From Mycobacterium sp. E787 (GTDB lineage Bacteria; Actinomycetota; Actinomycetes; Mycobacteriales; Mycobacteriaceae), in NCBI RefSeq assembly GCF_001668725.1, contig NZ_LZKL01000118.1, positions 1-64,000 on the forward strand: 64,000 nucleotides of DNA. The letters are read 5' to 3'. Both the position numbers and the translations under genes were made by a program. The notes beneath the pieces are model-generated. The model searched no databases. It saw nothing but the letters and a program-made list of their open reading frames with translations, and was not told the DNA's origin. The stretch's first letter is position 1. Each line of letters begins with the position of its first letter. Positions 53,536-62,369 of this stretch are shown one piece after another.

Positions 53536-54708
53536 CTAGGCCCCGGCCGGGGCGGGCTTTTGCGCCTTTCCGCTTGCCTGGCCGCGAGCCGCCAGGGCGC
53601 CCGCAATCGACGTGCTGGTGACCGTCAGTAGGGCTCCGAACATCAACGCCGACGCTTCGCCCGCGACGAGAAGGTGTTCCTGCGTCCCGATGGTGGCCGC
53701 GGCCACCGGCACCCCGAGCTGGCCCGCCGACAGCACCGCCAGCGTCAGCGGCTGGCCGAGCAGCCGTCCCGCGCTGTGCGCGAGCACGGCGCCCAGCCCC
53801 AGCCCGACGCCCAGCAGGATCAGCTTCGGGTGCGAACCCAGCTCGCGCACCTGCAGCGAGGCGCCCAGCCACACGAAGAACAACGGACTGAAAAAGCCCT
53901 CGGTGATGCCGAACAGCTGGCGCGCCAGCCGGTGCGGCTCGCCGACCATCGCGATCACCAGACCCAACGCGAAGCCCGCCAGCATGATCGACACGTGGGT
54001 GTCTACGGCGAGTGCCGCAAGGGCGAACAGCGCCAGCAGGTTCGTCCGCAGTTCGAGCGCGAACCGATGGTCCTCGGAGTAGACGTGCATCCGTCGCCGC
54101 AAGCCCCGGCGGTCGGCCGCCCGCAGCACCAGGAAGAGCACCACCGCGCAGCCGGCGATCGAAAGCGCGCCGAGGGCCGCGACCGGCGCCCGTCGTAGGT
54201 CGATCACCAAGGGCAGCAACACAATACACGCGGCGTCGGCGATCGCGATCTGCACCGTCACCGACAGGACATCCGGTCCCTGCAGCCGCAGCGAATCGAT
54301 CACCGGCAAGGCCAGCGCCGCCGACGACGACGCCATCAGCACCGCGTACAGCGCAGCGTGGCCGGTGCCGAACGCCGCGGCCAGGCCGGCACCGAGGGCC
54401 GCCGCCACGGCACCGACCGCGACCGCCCGCACCAGCGCGCGCGACGCCAACGAGCGCAGCGCGGGATCACGGAGCGGGACATGGGTGCCCACCACGAACA
54501 TCACCAGCGCGAAGCCGATGTTCGCGAACAATTGAAAGGTCGGGTTGGTGTCGTCGACGAGCCCGAAACCGGTCCTGCCGACGACGAGCCCGGCGAACAG
54601 CTCGCCGATGATGACCGGTATCCGCAGTCCCGGCAGCGAAGCCAGCAGCGGACCGGCGAAACCCACGGCGGTCAGCAGCGCCAGGGTGTGGAAGCCGAAC
54701 CCGTGCAC
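53536..54708 (-). CDS. Cation:proton antiporter (CPA2/KefB type)
   Basis: A 390-residue integral membrane antiporter with about 12 hydrophobic segments spread over the whole chain. IPVIIGELFAGLVVGRTGFG and SSSAALALPVIDSLRLQG match the Na+/H+ exchanger core. No C-terminal TrkA-N domain is present. It would exchange K+ or Na+ for protons and help pH balance. An alanine/glycine-rich tail ends the protein. The region upstream shares a DosR-like box with the divergent hemophore gene. Confidence 0.87.
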   Translation of the reverse strand: MHGFGFHTLALLTAVGFAGPLLASLPGLRIPVIIGELFAGLVVGRTGFGLVDDTNPTFQLFANIGFALVMFVVGTHVPLRDPALRSLASRALVRAVAVGAVAAALGAGLAAAFGTGHAALYAVLMASSSAALALPVIDSLRLQGPDVLSVTVQIAIADAACIVLLPLVIDLRRAPVAALGALSIAGCAVVLFLVLRAADRRGLRRRMHVYSEDHRFALELRTNLLALFALAALAVDTHVSIMLAGFALGLVIAMVGEPHRLARQLFGITEGFFSPLFFVWLGASLQVRELGSHPKLILLGVGLGLGAVLAHSAGRLLGQPLTLAVLSAGQLGVPVAAATIGTQEHLLVAGEASALMFGALLTVTSTSIAGALAARGQASGKAQKPAPAGA

Positions 54709-54791
54709 GTCAGCGGCCCTTCCCCGCGGTCAGCATCACGTCATTCTGCATCGGCGTCCGCAAAAGGCCAGGGAAATGCCCCGGAGAGTCA

Positions 54792-54811
54792 TTGGGGACC
54801 ATTTCCCCTGT
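54792..54811. promoter_or_regulatory. DosR-like box in the antiporter/hemophore divergent region
   Basis: TTGGGGACCATTTCCCCTGT has GGGGA and TCCCC as perfect inverted arms, a flawless left DosR half (TTGGGGAC) and 9 of 12 matches to the shorter motif. It lies 84 bp from the antiporter start and 86 bp from the hemophore start. Confidence 0.5.
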
Positions 54812-54896
54812 TGACGGGAGACGGGCTCCGCTTAGCATGCGCTCGACGGCATCTGTCGTCCGTTGCCGTCAGCGTGATCACGTGAAGGAGCCCGCC

Positions 54897-55277
54897 ATGT
54901 TCGTCCCGACCGCCTTCCCGCGCCGGGTGATAGCCAGTGCGATCGGGGCCGGCGCGCTCTTGTGCGCCGGCGCGGCGACCGCCGCCGCGGAACCGGCGCC
55001 GCGGCCGGCCAACTGCACGGCCGCCGACGTGGCCGGTGTCGCGGCCGGCGTAGCGGCGTCGCTGTCGACCTACCTTTACACCCATCCGGATCTGAACGGG
55101 TTCTACACCGGCCTTCAGGATCGCCCCAAGGACCAGCTCCGCGACGACGTGCAGAACTACTTCAGCGCCAACCCGCAGGAACAGGCCGACCTGGAGAACA
55201 TCCGGCAGCCGCTGGCCGACATCAGGCAGCGGTGCCAGTGGACCCCGCTGCTCGGGGAGACCGGAACCACCCCGTGA
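54897..55277 (+). CDS. Secreted hemophore-like protein (mycobacterial heme-binding domain)
   Basis: A 126-residue exported protein with a Sec signal peptide (RRVIASAIGAGALLCAGAAT, cleavage near AAAEPA). The mature part holds NCTAADVAGVAAGVAASL, LYTHPDLNGFYTGLQ and a final Cys in IRQRCQW, typical of the mycobacterial hemophore family in which two cysteines close a helical bundle. The domain may bind heme, but members differ in this. GAAGGAG precedes the ATG. It is followed 35 bases later by another small secreted-protein gene. Confidence 0.87.
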   Translation: MFVPTAFPRRVIASAIGAGALLCAGAATAAAEPAPRPANCTAADVAGVAAGVAASLSTYLYTHPDLNGFYTGLQDRPKDQLRDDVQNYFSANPQEQADLENIRQPLADIRQRCQWTPLLGETGTTP

Positions 55278-55312
55278 ACGACCGCCCCGACGTGATGGGA
55301 AGGAGATTCTCA

Positions 55313-55603
55313 ATGAATCTGTGGGCGCGATCTTGGACCGCCGCGGGGATCACGGTGCTGGCCCTCGCGGCGGTTCCCGAGATGTATGCAGTCGTATGGC
55401 CCTCCGGCGTGGCCAACGCCGACGTCTGCGCGAGCGTCGGCAGGCGGGTCTCGGTGAGCGGGTGCACCAATGTGGCCGACACGGTCAACACCTACGCGCC
55501 GCCGCCCGGCGACTATGCCCCGCTGCCGCAGGACTTTCCGCCACCGAACGCGAGCGTCTGTGTCAACGCGGGGCGGCGAATCCATGTGAGCGGCTGCACC
55601 TAA
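55313..55603 (+). CDS. Small secreted cysteine-repeat protein
   Basis: A 96-residue protein with a signal peptide (WTAAGITVLALAAVPEMYAV, cleavage near VANA) and two copies of an 18-residue motif: DVCASVGRRVSVSGCT after the signal and SVCVNAGRRIHVSGCT at the very C-terminus, joined by a proline-rich linker (YAPPPGDYAPLPQDFPPP). Each copy has two cysteines ten or so residues apart, so two disulphide loops are likely. No known domain is recognised. AAGGAGA precedes the ATG. It is probably in one unit with the hemophore gene. Function unknown. Confidence 0.83.
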   Translation: MNLWARSWTAAGITVLALAAVPEMYAVVWPSGVANADVCASVGRRVSVSGCTNVADTVNTYAPPPGDYAPLPQDFPPPNASVCVNAGRRIHVSGCT

Positions 55604-55623
55604 AAGCGCGGCGAGGCGGTTGC

Positions 55624-55908
55624 TCAGGCCCAGCTGGACCCGACGGCGCTGTCGGTGCTGGCCATGTTGCTGCCGGCGCTTTGCACCTTCTGGCCGTGGG
55701 CGTTGGCCTGCTCGTAAATCACCTGGAAGTTACGACCCAACGCGGTGATGAACTCCTGGCAGGCCACCGAACCGGCGCCACCCCAGAAGTCACCAGCGGC
55801 CAGCACATCGCGAACGATGGACTGGTGCTCGGCCTCCAACGACGCCGCCTGGGCGCGAATCGTCGCGCCGTGGGCGTCGACGTCGCCGAACTGGTAATTG
55901 ATGGTCAT
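55624..55908 (-). CDS. ESAT-6-like protein, EsxN/EsxI family
   Basis: A 94-residue WXG100 protein nearly matching the M. tuberculosis EsxN/EsxI/EsxL/EsxO/EsxV group (TINYQFGDVDAHGATIRAQA; FWGGAGSVACQEF; GSSWA end). The turn motif is WGG. It forms a helical hairpin that pairs with the EsxM-like product and is exported by a type VII system, ESX-5 for this group. AAAGGACG precedes the ATG. It follows the EsxM-like gene by 50 bases. Confidence 0.96.
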   Translation of the reverse strand: MTINYQFGDVDAHGATIRAQAASLEAEHQSIVRDVLAAGDFWGGAGSVACQEFITALGRNFQVIYEQANAHGQKVQSAGSNMASTDSAVGSSWA

Positions 55909-55958
55909 GTTTACGTCCTTTCAAGTCTTGGAAGTTGTTGGACGACAGCGCCGTTGGG

Positions 55959-56255
55959 CTAGCTGCCGAGGATCTGCTGCGAGGCCTGCTCTTGCTGCTC
56001 GTAGTTGTTGGCGTCGCGGATCAGCCCGTCACGCACACCGTGCAGCATGTTCACGATGTTGCGGAAGGCCTGATTCATCTGACCCATGGTGTCGTAGGAG
56101 GTCGCCTGCGCCTGGCCACTCCAGCCGGCACCGGCGATGTTCATCGACGACGCCCACATCTTGCGGGCCTCGTCCTCAACGGTCTGCGCGTGGACCTCGA
56201 AACGGCCCGCCATCGCCCGCATCTCGTGCGGGTCGGTCATAAAACGTGTTGCCAT
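55959..56255 (-). CDS. ESAT-6-like protein, EsxM/EsxJ (QILSS) family
   Basis: A 98-residue WXG100 protein of the QILSS group (MATRFMTDPHEMRAMAGRFE; GWSGQAQATSYD; ASQQILGS end, with Gly in place of the first Ser). YEQQE near the C-terminus fits the YxxxD/E type VII secretion signal. It should form a heterodimer with the EsxN-like protein. The ATG at 56255 is preferred to the GTG at 56258. It follows the PPE gene by 56 bases, in the usual PPE-esx-esx order of ESX-5-linked clusters. Confidence 0.95.
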   Translation of the reverse strand: MATRFMTDPHEMRAMAGRFEVHAQTVEDEARKMWASSMNIAGAGWSGQAQATSYDTMGQMNQAFRNIVNMLHGVRDGLIRDANNYEQQEQASQQILGS

Positions 56256-56311
56256 CACACTGCTCCGTTCATTTCATCGGTTGTAACTGTCAGGGATTCG
56301 TATCGCTTGAC

Positions 56312-57415
56312 TCAGACGCCGGTCCGTGACACCACGCCGGGCCGGGACTGCACGACATGCGCGACGCTGCCGCCGCTCGTCATCCGCCCGGGCATGCCGC
56401 CGCCGGCGCCGCTCATCGGCATCGGCATCATCGGCATGCCGGTGCCGGCCGCCACGGCGGCCGAATTGGGCACGCCCGTTCCCATGCTCGACAGGCCGGT
56501 CACCGCCGAACTGCCCATCGGCGCGGGCACCGACCCGGCCCACGTCGGCGGCACCGACAACGCCCCGACCATCCGCGCCCGACCCAGGCCCGCGGCGGCA
56601 CCCGCCCCGCCGCCGCCCGGGGGTTGCACCGCTTGGGCGCCGCTCATCAGCGCGGGCGCCCCCGGCAATCCGGCGACCCCCGCCAACCCGGCGCCGCTTT
56701 GCGTTCCCGTCTGCATGGCGCTGCTCATCAGCATCATCATCGGAGACATCGCCATGCTGGCCGGGGTCGCCAGCGCCTGCGCCCCCTGCGTCGCGGCCCC
56801 CAGCGGCAACGACTGCACCGCCGACATCAGTTTCGGGGCCGCGGTCGACATCGCGGTGCCCGCCGCTTGCGCCGTGCCGGCCAGCCCGGCCAAGCCGGTC
56901 GGGGGCTGGTCGAACGGGGTCAGCAGCGAGGCCACCGACACCGCGTCGGCGTGGTAGCCCATCATCGCGGCGATGTCCTGGGCCCACATCTGAAGGTACT
57001 GAAGTTCGGTGTCGGCGATCGCCGGAGTGTTCTGACCCAAGAAATTCGTCGCCACCAACAACGACAGCAGCGAACGATTGGCCGCCACCGCCGTCGGATG
57101 CACCGTCGCGGTCTTCGCGCTTTCGAATGCCGTCGCGGCGGCCCGGGCCTGGGCGGCGGCCACTTCGGCCAGGTCGGCAGACGCACTGAGCCAATCCACG
57201 TGGGGTGTTGCCGCGGCGGCCATCGCCGCCGATGCCGGACCCGTCCAGCATGAGCCGGCCAGCGCGGAGGTCACCGAGTCGAACCCCGCCGCCGTCGCCT
57301 GCAAGTCAGCGGCCAACCCCTCCCAGGCCGCTGCGGCGACGAACAACGGCCCGGACCCGGCGCCGGCGTACATCAGGGCCGAGTTGATCTCCGGCGGCAG
57401 CAGTACAAAGTCCAT
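56312..57415 (-). CDS. PPE family protein (PPE-SVP type)
   Basis: A 367-residue PPE protein. The PPE domain covers about 1-180 (MDFVLLPPEINSALMYAGAG; WxG-like turn in SCWTGPAS). The C-terminal part is glycine-, alanine- and methionine-rich and has the SVP motif GALSVPPTWAG. It should be exported by ESX-5 to the cell surface. PPE proteins normally pair with a PE protein; here no PE precedes it, and the nearest PE gene is divergent. The ATG at 57415 gives the canonical start; the longer frame runs into the inverted promoter repeat. Confidence 0.95.
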   Translation of the reverse strand: MDFVLLPPEINSALMYAGAGSGPLFVAAAAWEGLAADLQATAAGFDSVTSALAGSCWTGPASAAMAAAATPHVDWLSASADLAEVAAAQARAAATAFESAKTATVHPTAVAANRSLLSLLVATNFLGQNTPAIADTELQYLQMWAQDIAAMMGYHADAVSVASLLTPFDQPPTGLAGLAGTAQAAGTAMSTAAPKLMSAVQSLPLGAATQGAQALATPASMAMSPMMMLMSSAMQTGTQSGAGLAGVAGLPGAPALMSGAQAVQPPGGGGAGAAAGLGRARMVGALSVPPTWAGSVPAPMGSSAVTGLSSMGTGVPNSAAVAAGTGMPMMPMPMSGAGGGMPGRMTSGGSVAHVVQSRPGVVSRTGV

Positions 57416-57764
57416 CACGAAAAGCGTTCCTCGAATTGGTGTTTCCCGGCCGGCATGGAGCGCCGGCTCGCTGACAACAGTGACCGCTTGATGCGCCGCG
57501 CCGCCATCGCACGACTGGTGATCTTTAAGCCGTGGCCGTGTGATGCGCAACGGCAGGCCGAAAACGGGTGCTGCCGACGCCTCCTTAGCCATCGCATGTT
57601 CCCGGCTTAAAGATCACCAGTCGTGCGATAGCCCGGCGATAGGTCGACCGGTCACCGTTGTCAGCAAGCCGGCACCACAGCCGGACTCTGTCATTTGCAC
57701 CTCGCCGCAACAGCTCGCTGGCGTGCGCCATTCGGAGCCGGGGTGCCGAGAAAGGAACACCAAG
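57416..57764. promoter_or_regulatory. PE/PPE divergent promoter: 71-bp inverted duplication
   Basis: Arms 57462-57532 and 57603-57673 are inverted copies. A 27-bp inner block (57506-57532 and 57603-57629) is perfectly conserved and contains GGCTTAAAGATCACCAGTCG. A 24-bp outer block (57462-57485 and 57650-57673) has two mismatches, and the 20-bp middle has drifted. Each gene, PPE and PE, thus has the same upstream element in the same orientation relative to its start. No gene is supported in this 349-bp region. Confidence 0.85.
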
Positions 57765-59405
57765 ATGTCGTTTGTCACCATCGCGCCGCAGTTTGTGGAG
57801 GCGGCGGCCCAGGACTTGGCCGGCATCGGCTCGTCGCTGAGCGAGGCCACCAGCGCCGCCGCGGCTCCCACGACCGCGCTGGCCCCCGCCGGTGCGGACG
57901 AGGTGTCGGCCGCCATCGCGGCGTTATTCGGCGACCACGCCCAACAATTCCAGGCCGTCGCCGCCCGCGCCTCGGCGTTTCACGAGCAGTTCGTGGGCCT
58001 GTTGAACTCCGGTGCCGGCGCCTATCTCGGCACCGAGGTGGCCAACGCCGAGCAGACCATGCAGGCCGTGACTGCAGCGCCGGCCCAGTCGCTCGGTGGC
58101 GCCGTGACCGCCCTGCAGGGTGCCGACACCGCCGCGATCGGACAGTCCATCGCGGGCTTCCAGACTCAATTTGCGGCACTCGAGGCGGGCGGGGTGCCCG
58201 GTCTGATCAACGGTTTCAACACTTTCGGTGCGGATGTCGCCGCCCCGTACCAGGCGCTCGTCACGAACACGGCCGCAAACCTGCAAGCCATCGGCGGCAA
58301 CTTCACCGCCAACCCGCTCCCCTTGCTGCACCAGATCGCCAGCAACCAGATCGGCTACGCCCAGGCGATGACCTCAGCAATGGGGACTGGCATGCAGAAC
58401 CTTCCCGCCGCGCTCGCCGGTCTGCCCGCGACCATCCAAACCGGCGCCCAAACACTCGTCACATCGGCGCAGAGCGCGGCCTACGAATTCGCCAGCGGGA
58501 TGCAGGCCTTGCCGGCCGACCTGCAAACCGGCCTGCAGGCGCTGTCCGCCAACCCCGCGGCTTTCGTGCAGCATCTCATCGCCAACCAGATCGGCTCCAC
58601 CACAATCGGGGCGTCGCTACAGCTCGCGGGCCAGGACATCAATGCCGGGCTGCCCACCGCGTCGGCGGGCTTTCACTCGGCTTTCCAAGACCTGTTGGCG
58701 GGCAACCCCGTCGGCGCGTACGACGACATCAACCAGAGCCTGATCAACGCCTTCCTCCCTGCCTTCAATGGCGGCAATGGCTATATCAGCGGATCGGTCT
58801 TCGGCTTCAATTACGTACCGCTGGGTCCCCTGGGAGACCTGGCGCCCATCTTTGCCTTGCCCGGCCAGATGGCCCAGAACCTCACCAACCTGCTGCCCGC
58901 CGGCTCCATCCCCGCACAGATGGCGCAGAACCTCACCAACCTGGTCGATGTATCCACGAACTTCGGGGCCACCCTTAACCTCACCAATTCGGACCTCACC
59001 TTCGGGTTGCCGTTGCAGGTCCTTTTCGACGCCATCGGCGGGCCGGCGAACGCCCTGAGCGCCCTGAATTCCACCGGAGTGGCGCTAGCCGGCGCGGTGC
59101 AAACCGGAAACGCGTCAGCGGCGGCCGCGGCTCTCCTCGATGCGCCGGCGTTCGTTGCGAACGGCTTCCTCAACGGCTCGACGCTGATCACCCTCCCGCC
59201 GGCTTACATCTTTGATTTCCAGGTCATGTCATTGATCCAGATCCCCTTAGGAGGGGTTCTCACTCCACTCAGTTACCCCTTGGTCTTCACCAGTTTCTTC
59301 GGGCCCCCGGCTCCCTTCGCGATCGGGACCGGTAGTACCGAGTTCGGTGGCCTCATTCCCGGGCTACTGAGCTTCGGGCCCGAACTGGCGCAGGCGATTG
59401 CCTAG
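57765..59405 (+). CDS. PE family protein with long hydrophobic C-terminal domain
   Basis: A 546-residue PE protein. The PE domain (1-95) starts MSFVTIAPQFVEAAAQDLAG and ends with the type VII secretion signal YLGTE (YxxxD/E) near residue 88. The remaining 450 residues are not PGRS repeats: they hold two similar blocks, MAQNLTNLLPAGSIPAQ and MAQNLTNLVDVS, and a hydrophobic tail (PLGGVLTPLSYPLVFTSF). The C-terminal domain resembles those of other large mycobacterial PE proteins with unknown function. AAAGGAAC precedes the ATG. Divergent from PPE with a shared promoter element. Confidence 0.92.
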   Translation: MSFVTIAPQFVEAAAQDLAGIGSSLSEATSAAAAPTTALAPAGADEVSAAIAALFGDHAQQFQAVAARASAFHEQFVGLLNSGAGAYLGTEVANAEQTMQAVTAAPAQSLGGAVTALQGADTAAIGQSIAGFQTQFAALEAGGVPGLINGFNTFGADVAAPYQALVTNTAANLQAIGGNFTANPLPLLHQIASNQIGYAQAMTSAMGTGMQNLPAALAGLPATIQTGAQTLVTSAQSAAYEFASGMQALPADLQTGLQALSANPAAFVQHLIANQIGSTTIGASLQLAGQDINAGLPTASAGFHSAFQDLLAGNPVGAYDDINQSLINAFLPAFNGGNGYISGSVFGFNYVPLGPLGDLAPIFALPGQMAQNLTNLLPAGSIPAQMAQNLTNLVDVSTNFGATLNLTNSDLTFGLPLQVLFDAIGGPANALSALNSTGVALAGAVQTGNASAAAAALLDAPAFVANGFLNGSTLITLPPAYIFDFQVMSLIQIPLGGVLTPLSYPLVFTSFFGPPAPFAIGTGSTEFGGLIPGLLSFGPELAQAIA

Positions 59406-59431
59406 GGACCGTCAGAGCCTGAGGGGCCCTC

Positions 59432-62203
59432 TTATGCGCTGGGTTCGAGCCGCGCGGCGGCGCCGCCGGGCAGCGCATGGGAGAGTTCCGCGCGGGAGCG
59501 GATGCCGAGCTTGGCGAACACCTTGCGCAGGTGGTATTGCACGGTGCGGGGGCTGATGAACAGCTGCACGCCGATGTCGTTGTTGGACAAGCCCTGTCGC
59601 GCGAGCCGCGCGACCTGCAGCTCCTGCGGGGTCAGTTCGGCACCGGCCTGGACGGAGCGCTTACGCGCCGATTCGCCGGTGGCCAGCAGCTCGCGTCGGG
59701 CCCGATCGGCGAACGCGTCGGCTCCCATGGCTGAGAACATCTCCTGGGCCGCCCGCAGCTCGGCGCGGGCGTCGATGCGCCTGTTCTCGCGCCGCAGCCA
59801 TTCGCCGTAGATCAGATGTCCGCGGGCGCGCTCGACGACAATTGGTGTCCGGCCCAGATGTTCGAGCGATTCACGATAGAGACCGTCCGCGACATCGCCG
59901 TCGCTCGACAGCGCGCGGATGCGTGCGTCGATGCCGAGCGCCCATGGCGTAGGCGTCGCCTGCGCGCGGACCGCCATCCACACCCGCGCGGCGGCAAGGA
60001 GTTCGACGTCGCCCGTGCGGGACGCCGCCTCGGCCACCTCCGGGACGACCAGGGCACCAAAGCCCGCGTGGTCGCGATCGAAAACCGGCTTGACGGACGC
60101 CAGCGCGTCGGCGTGGCGGCCGGATCCGTTGTCGAGCACCGAGCGTGCGTAGGCGGCGAAATCGGCGGCCCGGCAAACCCCCTCGGAATTCGCCAGCGCC
60201 GTGGTCTTCTCGATGAGTTCGCACGCGTTGTCCCGCTCGCCGCGCCACGCGGCGAGCAGCAATGCGCCAAGCCACAGCGGAGGTATGCCTGTCGCGGCCG
60301 AGGCGGCGCGATCCTCGTCGATCACCGACGCCGCTTTCCCGAATTCACCGCGCAGCACGAGCGTCCAGGCCAGGTAGTGCAGCGCGAACTGCAATTGGAT
60401 TGGAGCGCCGGTCGTTCGGGCGAACTGTGCCTCGCGCAGCGCCAGGGCATACCAGGATTCGGCGTCCCACACCTCGGCGCCGAGCGCGACCCTCATCTTG
60501 GAGCGGGTGATGGGCAACCAGCTGTCGAGCCGATCGGCCTGCACCTCCGCGGCGAGCAGCATCTCGATCGCGCGATTGAGCAGCGGCGCGGCGGCCGCGT
60601 AACCATCGGTGAACCGAATGACGAACGCGTCCAGCAGGACGTCTACCGCCCGCGGCGGGTGCGGGCTCGGCGGCCCGGCGAGGACGGCGGCGACCGTTGC
60701 GGCGATGCCGCTCTCGCCGGGGTCCGCCAGCCACGTCGCGGCATCCAGCGCCCGCAAGCGCACCTCGCGCGATGTCTCGGCGCGAACGGTTTCAAAGCGC
60801 CCGGCCGCGGTGTTCAACAGTTCAGCCGCCTCGCGCACCCGCCACCGGTCGAAGGCGATCTCCCCCCGCAGGTACTCGACCTGCGCGGTTTGCAACGCGT
60901 CGAGGGGTCCCGTTGCGGCCGTGGCCAACAGCCTGAGCGCGGCGTCGAGGACGCCGGCGTCGCGTTTCGCCTTCGCCGCGGCCAGCATTCGTACCGCACG
61001 ACGATCCGCCGCCGGTGTGAGCATCGCCGCACGTTCCAAAAACGCCGCCCCGGCGGCCATTCCGCCGCGCGCCAGGGCCCGGTCGGCGGAGCCCTCGAGT
61101 TCCGCGGCCACCGTCTCGTCGGGCCCGGCCGCGGCTTGCGCTCGATGCCATGCCCGACGGTCGAGGTCCGACCGCGGGTCGGTGGCCTCGGCCAACGCCC
61201 GGTGTACGGCTCGCTTCTCCGTGACCGACGTCGACCGACACACCACGCCGCGAATCAGTGGATGACGGAACTGCACCCGAGTGCCGAAGTCGATCAGGCC
61301 GGCCTCGATCGCCGGGGTCGCGGCGGCGGGATCCAGCCCCAGTCGCCCCGCGGCGTCCCTACGAACGGACGGCTCGCCGACCGGATCCGCGGCGGCCAGC
61401 CGCAGTATCTTCTTGGTCGCCGACGGCAAGGCCTCGATGCGCCGCGCGAAGCTGTCCTCGAGGCGCTCCGACACCGGCATTGCGGCCGGCAACCCATACC
61501 CGCCCGCCAGCTGTGCCGGCGTCATCCCGCGCGGCAGCTCCAACAACGCCAGCGGGTTGCCGCGGCTTTCGGTCACCAGCTCGTCGCGGATCAGCGGATC
61601 AAGCGGCGCGGTCAGTGCGCTGTCCAGCAGCGCGTGGGCGTCGGCGTTGCTCAGGCCGTCGAGGCGCAGTTCGGGCAGTCCCGAAAGTTCGTCGGTGGCA
61701 ACCTCGGTGGCAAAGACCAGGCCCACCGGCTCGTCGCCCAGGCGCCGCGCGACGAAGGCCAGCGCCTGCGCTGACGCGCGGTCCAGCCACTGCTCGTCAT
61801 CGATCAGGCAGATCAGTGGCTGCCGCGTTGCGGTGTCGGACAGCAAGCCCAGCGCGGCCAGCGCGATCAAGAACCGGTCGGGGGCCGCGCCGGCCTGGAT
61901 GCCGAAGGCCGTCTGCAACGCCTCGCGCTGCGGCGGTGGGAGGTCCGGCAGCCCAGGCAGGATCGGCAGGAGCAGCTGATGCAGGCCGGCGAATGCAAGC
62001 TCCATCTCGGCCTCGACCCCGGTCGCACGCAACACCTGGCAGTCGCCGGCCTGCTCGACGACCCACTCGAGCAGCGCCGTCTTGCCGAGGCCGCACTCAC
62101 CGCGCAGCACCAGAACTCGGCTGGAACCCGACCGGACATCGTCGACGAACTCAGCGAGCGTCCGCGTTTCCGCGTCCCGCCCAATCAGCCCGGCGGTGCG
62201 CAT
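59432..62203 (-). CDS. Large ATP-binding LuxR-family regulator (LAL/MalT-like)
   Basis: A 923-residue cytoplasmic regulator. The N-terminus is an AAA/STAND ATPase: Walker A RGECGLGKTALL (about 37-48) and Walker B LICLIDDEQWLDRAS (about 130). A long helical region follows. The C-terminus (about 850-915) is a LuxR helix-turn-helix: LTPQELQVARLARQGLSNND and ISPRTVQYHLRKVFAKLGI. The inducer is unknown. It is divergent from a similar ATPase gene 166 bp away, so the two may regulate one another. Confidence 0.93.
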   Translation of the reverse strand: MRTAGLIGRDAETRTLAEFVDDVRSGSSRVLVLRGECGLGKTALLEWVVEQAGDCQVLRATGVEAEMELAFAGLHQLLLPILPGLPDLPPPQREALQTAFGIQAGAAPDRFLIALAALGLLSDTATRQPLICLIDDEQWLDRASAQALAFVARRLGDEPVGLVFATEVATDELSGLPELRLDGLSNADAHALLDSALTAPLDPLIRDELVTESRGNPLALLELPRGMTPAQLAGGYGLPAAMPVSERLEDSFARRIEALPSATKKILRLAAADPVGEPSVRRDAAGRLGLDPAAATPAIEAGLIDFGTRVQFRHPLIRGVVCRSTSVTEKRAVHRALAEATDPRSDLDRRAWHRAQAAAGPDETVAAELEGSADRALARGGMAAGAAFLERAAMLTPAADRRAVRMLAAAKAKRDAGVLDAALRLLATAATGPLDALQTAQVEYLRGEIAFDRWRVREAAELLNTAAGRFETVRAETSREVRLRALDAATWLADPGESGIAATVAAVLAGPPSPHPPRAVDVLLDAFVIRFTDGYAAAAPLLNRAIEMLLAAEVQADRLDSWLPITRSKMRVALGAEVWDAESWYALALREAQFARTTGAPIQLQFALHYLAWTLVLRGEFGKAASVIDEDRAASAATGIPPLWLGALLLAAWRGERDNACELIEKTTALANSEGVCRAADFAAYARSVLDNGSGRHADALASVKPVFDRDHAGFGALVVPEVAEAASRTGDVELLAAARVWMAVRAQATPTPWALGIDARIRALSSDGDVADGLYRESLEHLGRTPIVVERARGHLIYGEWLRRENRRIDARAELRAAQEMFSAMGADAFADRARRELLATGESARKRSVQAGAELTPQELQVARLARQGLSNNDIGVQLFISPRTVQYHLRKVFAKLGIRSRAELSHALPGGAAARLEPSA

Positions 62204-62369
62204 CGCCGAATCGGGGCCCCCGTTCGCATAGGTGCACGCTACACCGCGGACCAGCCGCGACGGCTGGCCAATGGCGGACTCGAAGGCCCGCCGCGGGCCG
62301 CCATACTCGACGGCATTGGCCCGGGGGGGACGTCCATCTGGAGGATCCCATGTTCAGCGGCGGTCGCTC

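Noticed and set aside
51869..54229. 786-codon minus-strand frame ending at the Rv1733c-like stop
   Set aside because: Only its last 192 codons are real; the rest runs out of frame through the nitroreductase and antiporter genes.
57415..57592. N-terminal extensions of PPE and PE reading into the shared region
   Set aside because: Both extensions translate the inverted repeat (LKDHQSCD appears in each); canonical PPE and PE start motifs with ribosome sites lie downstream.
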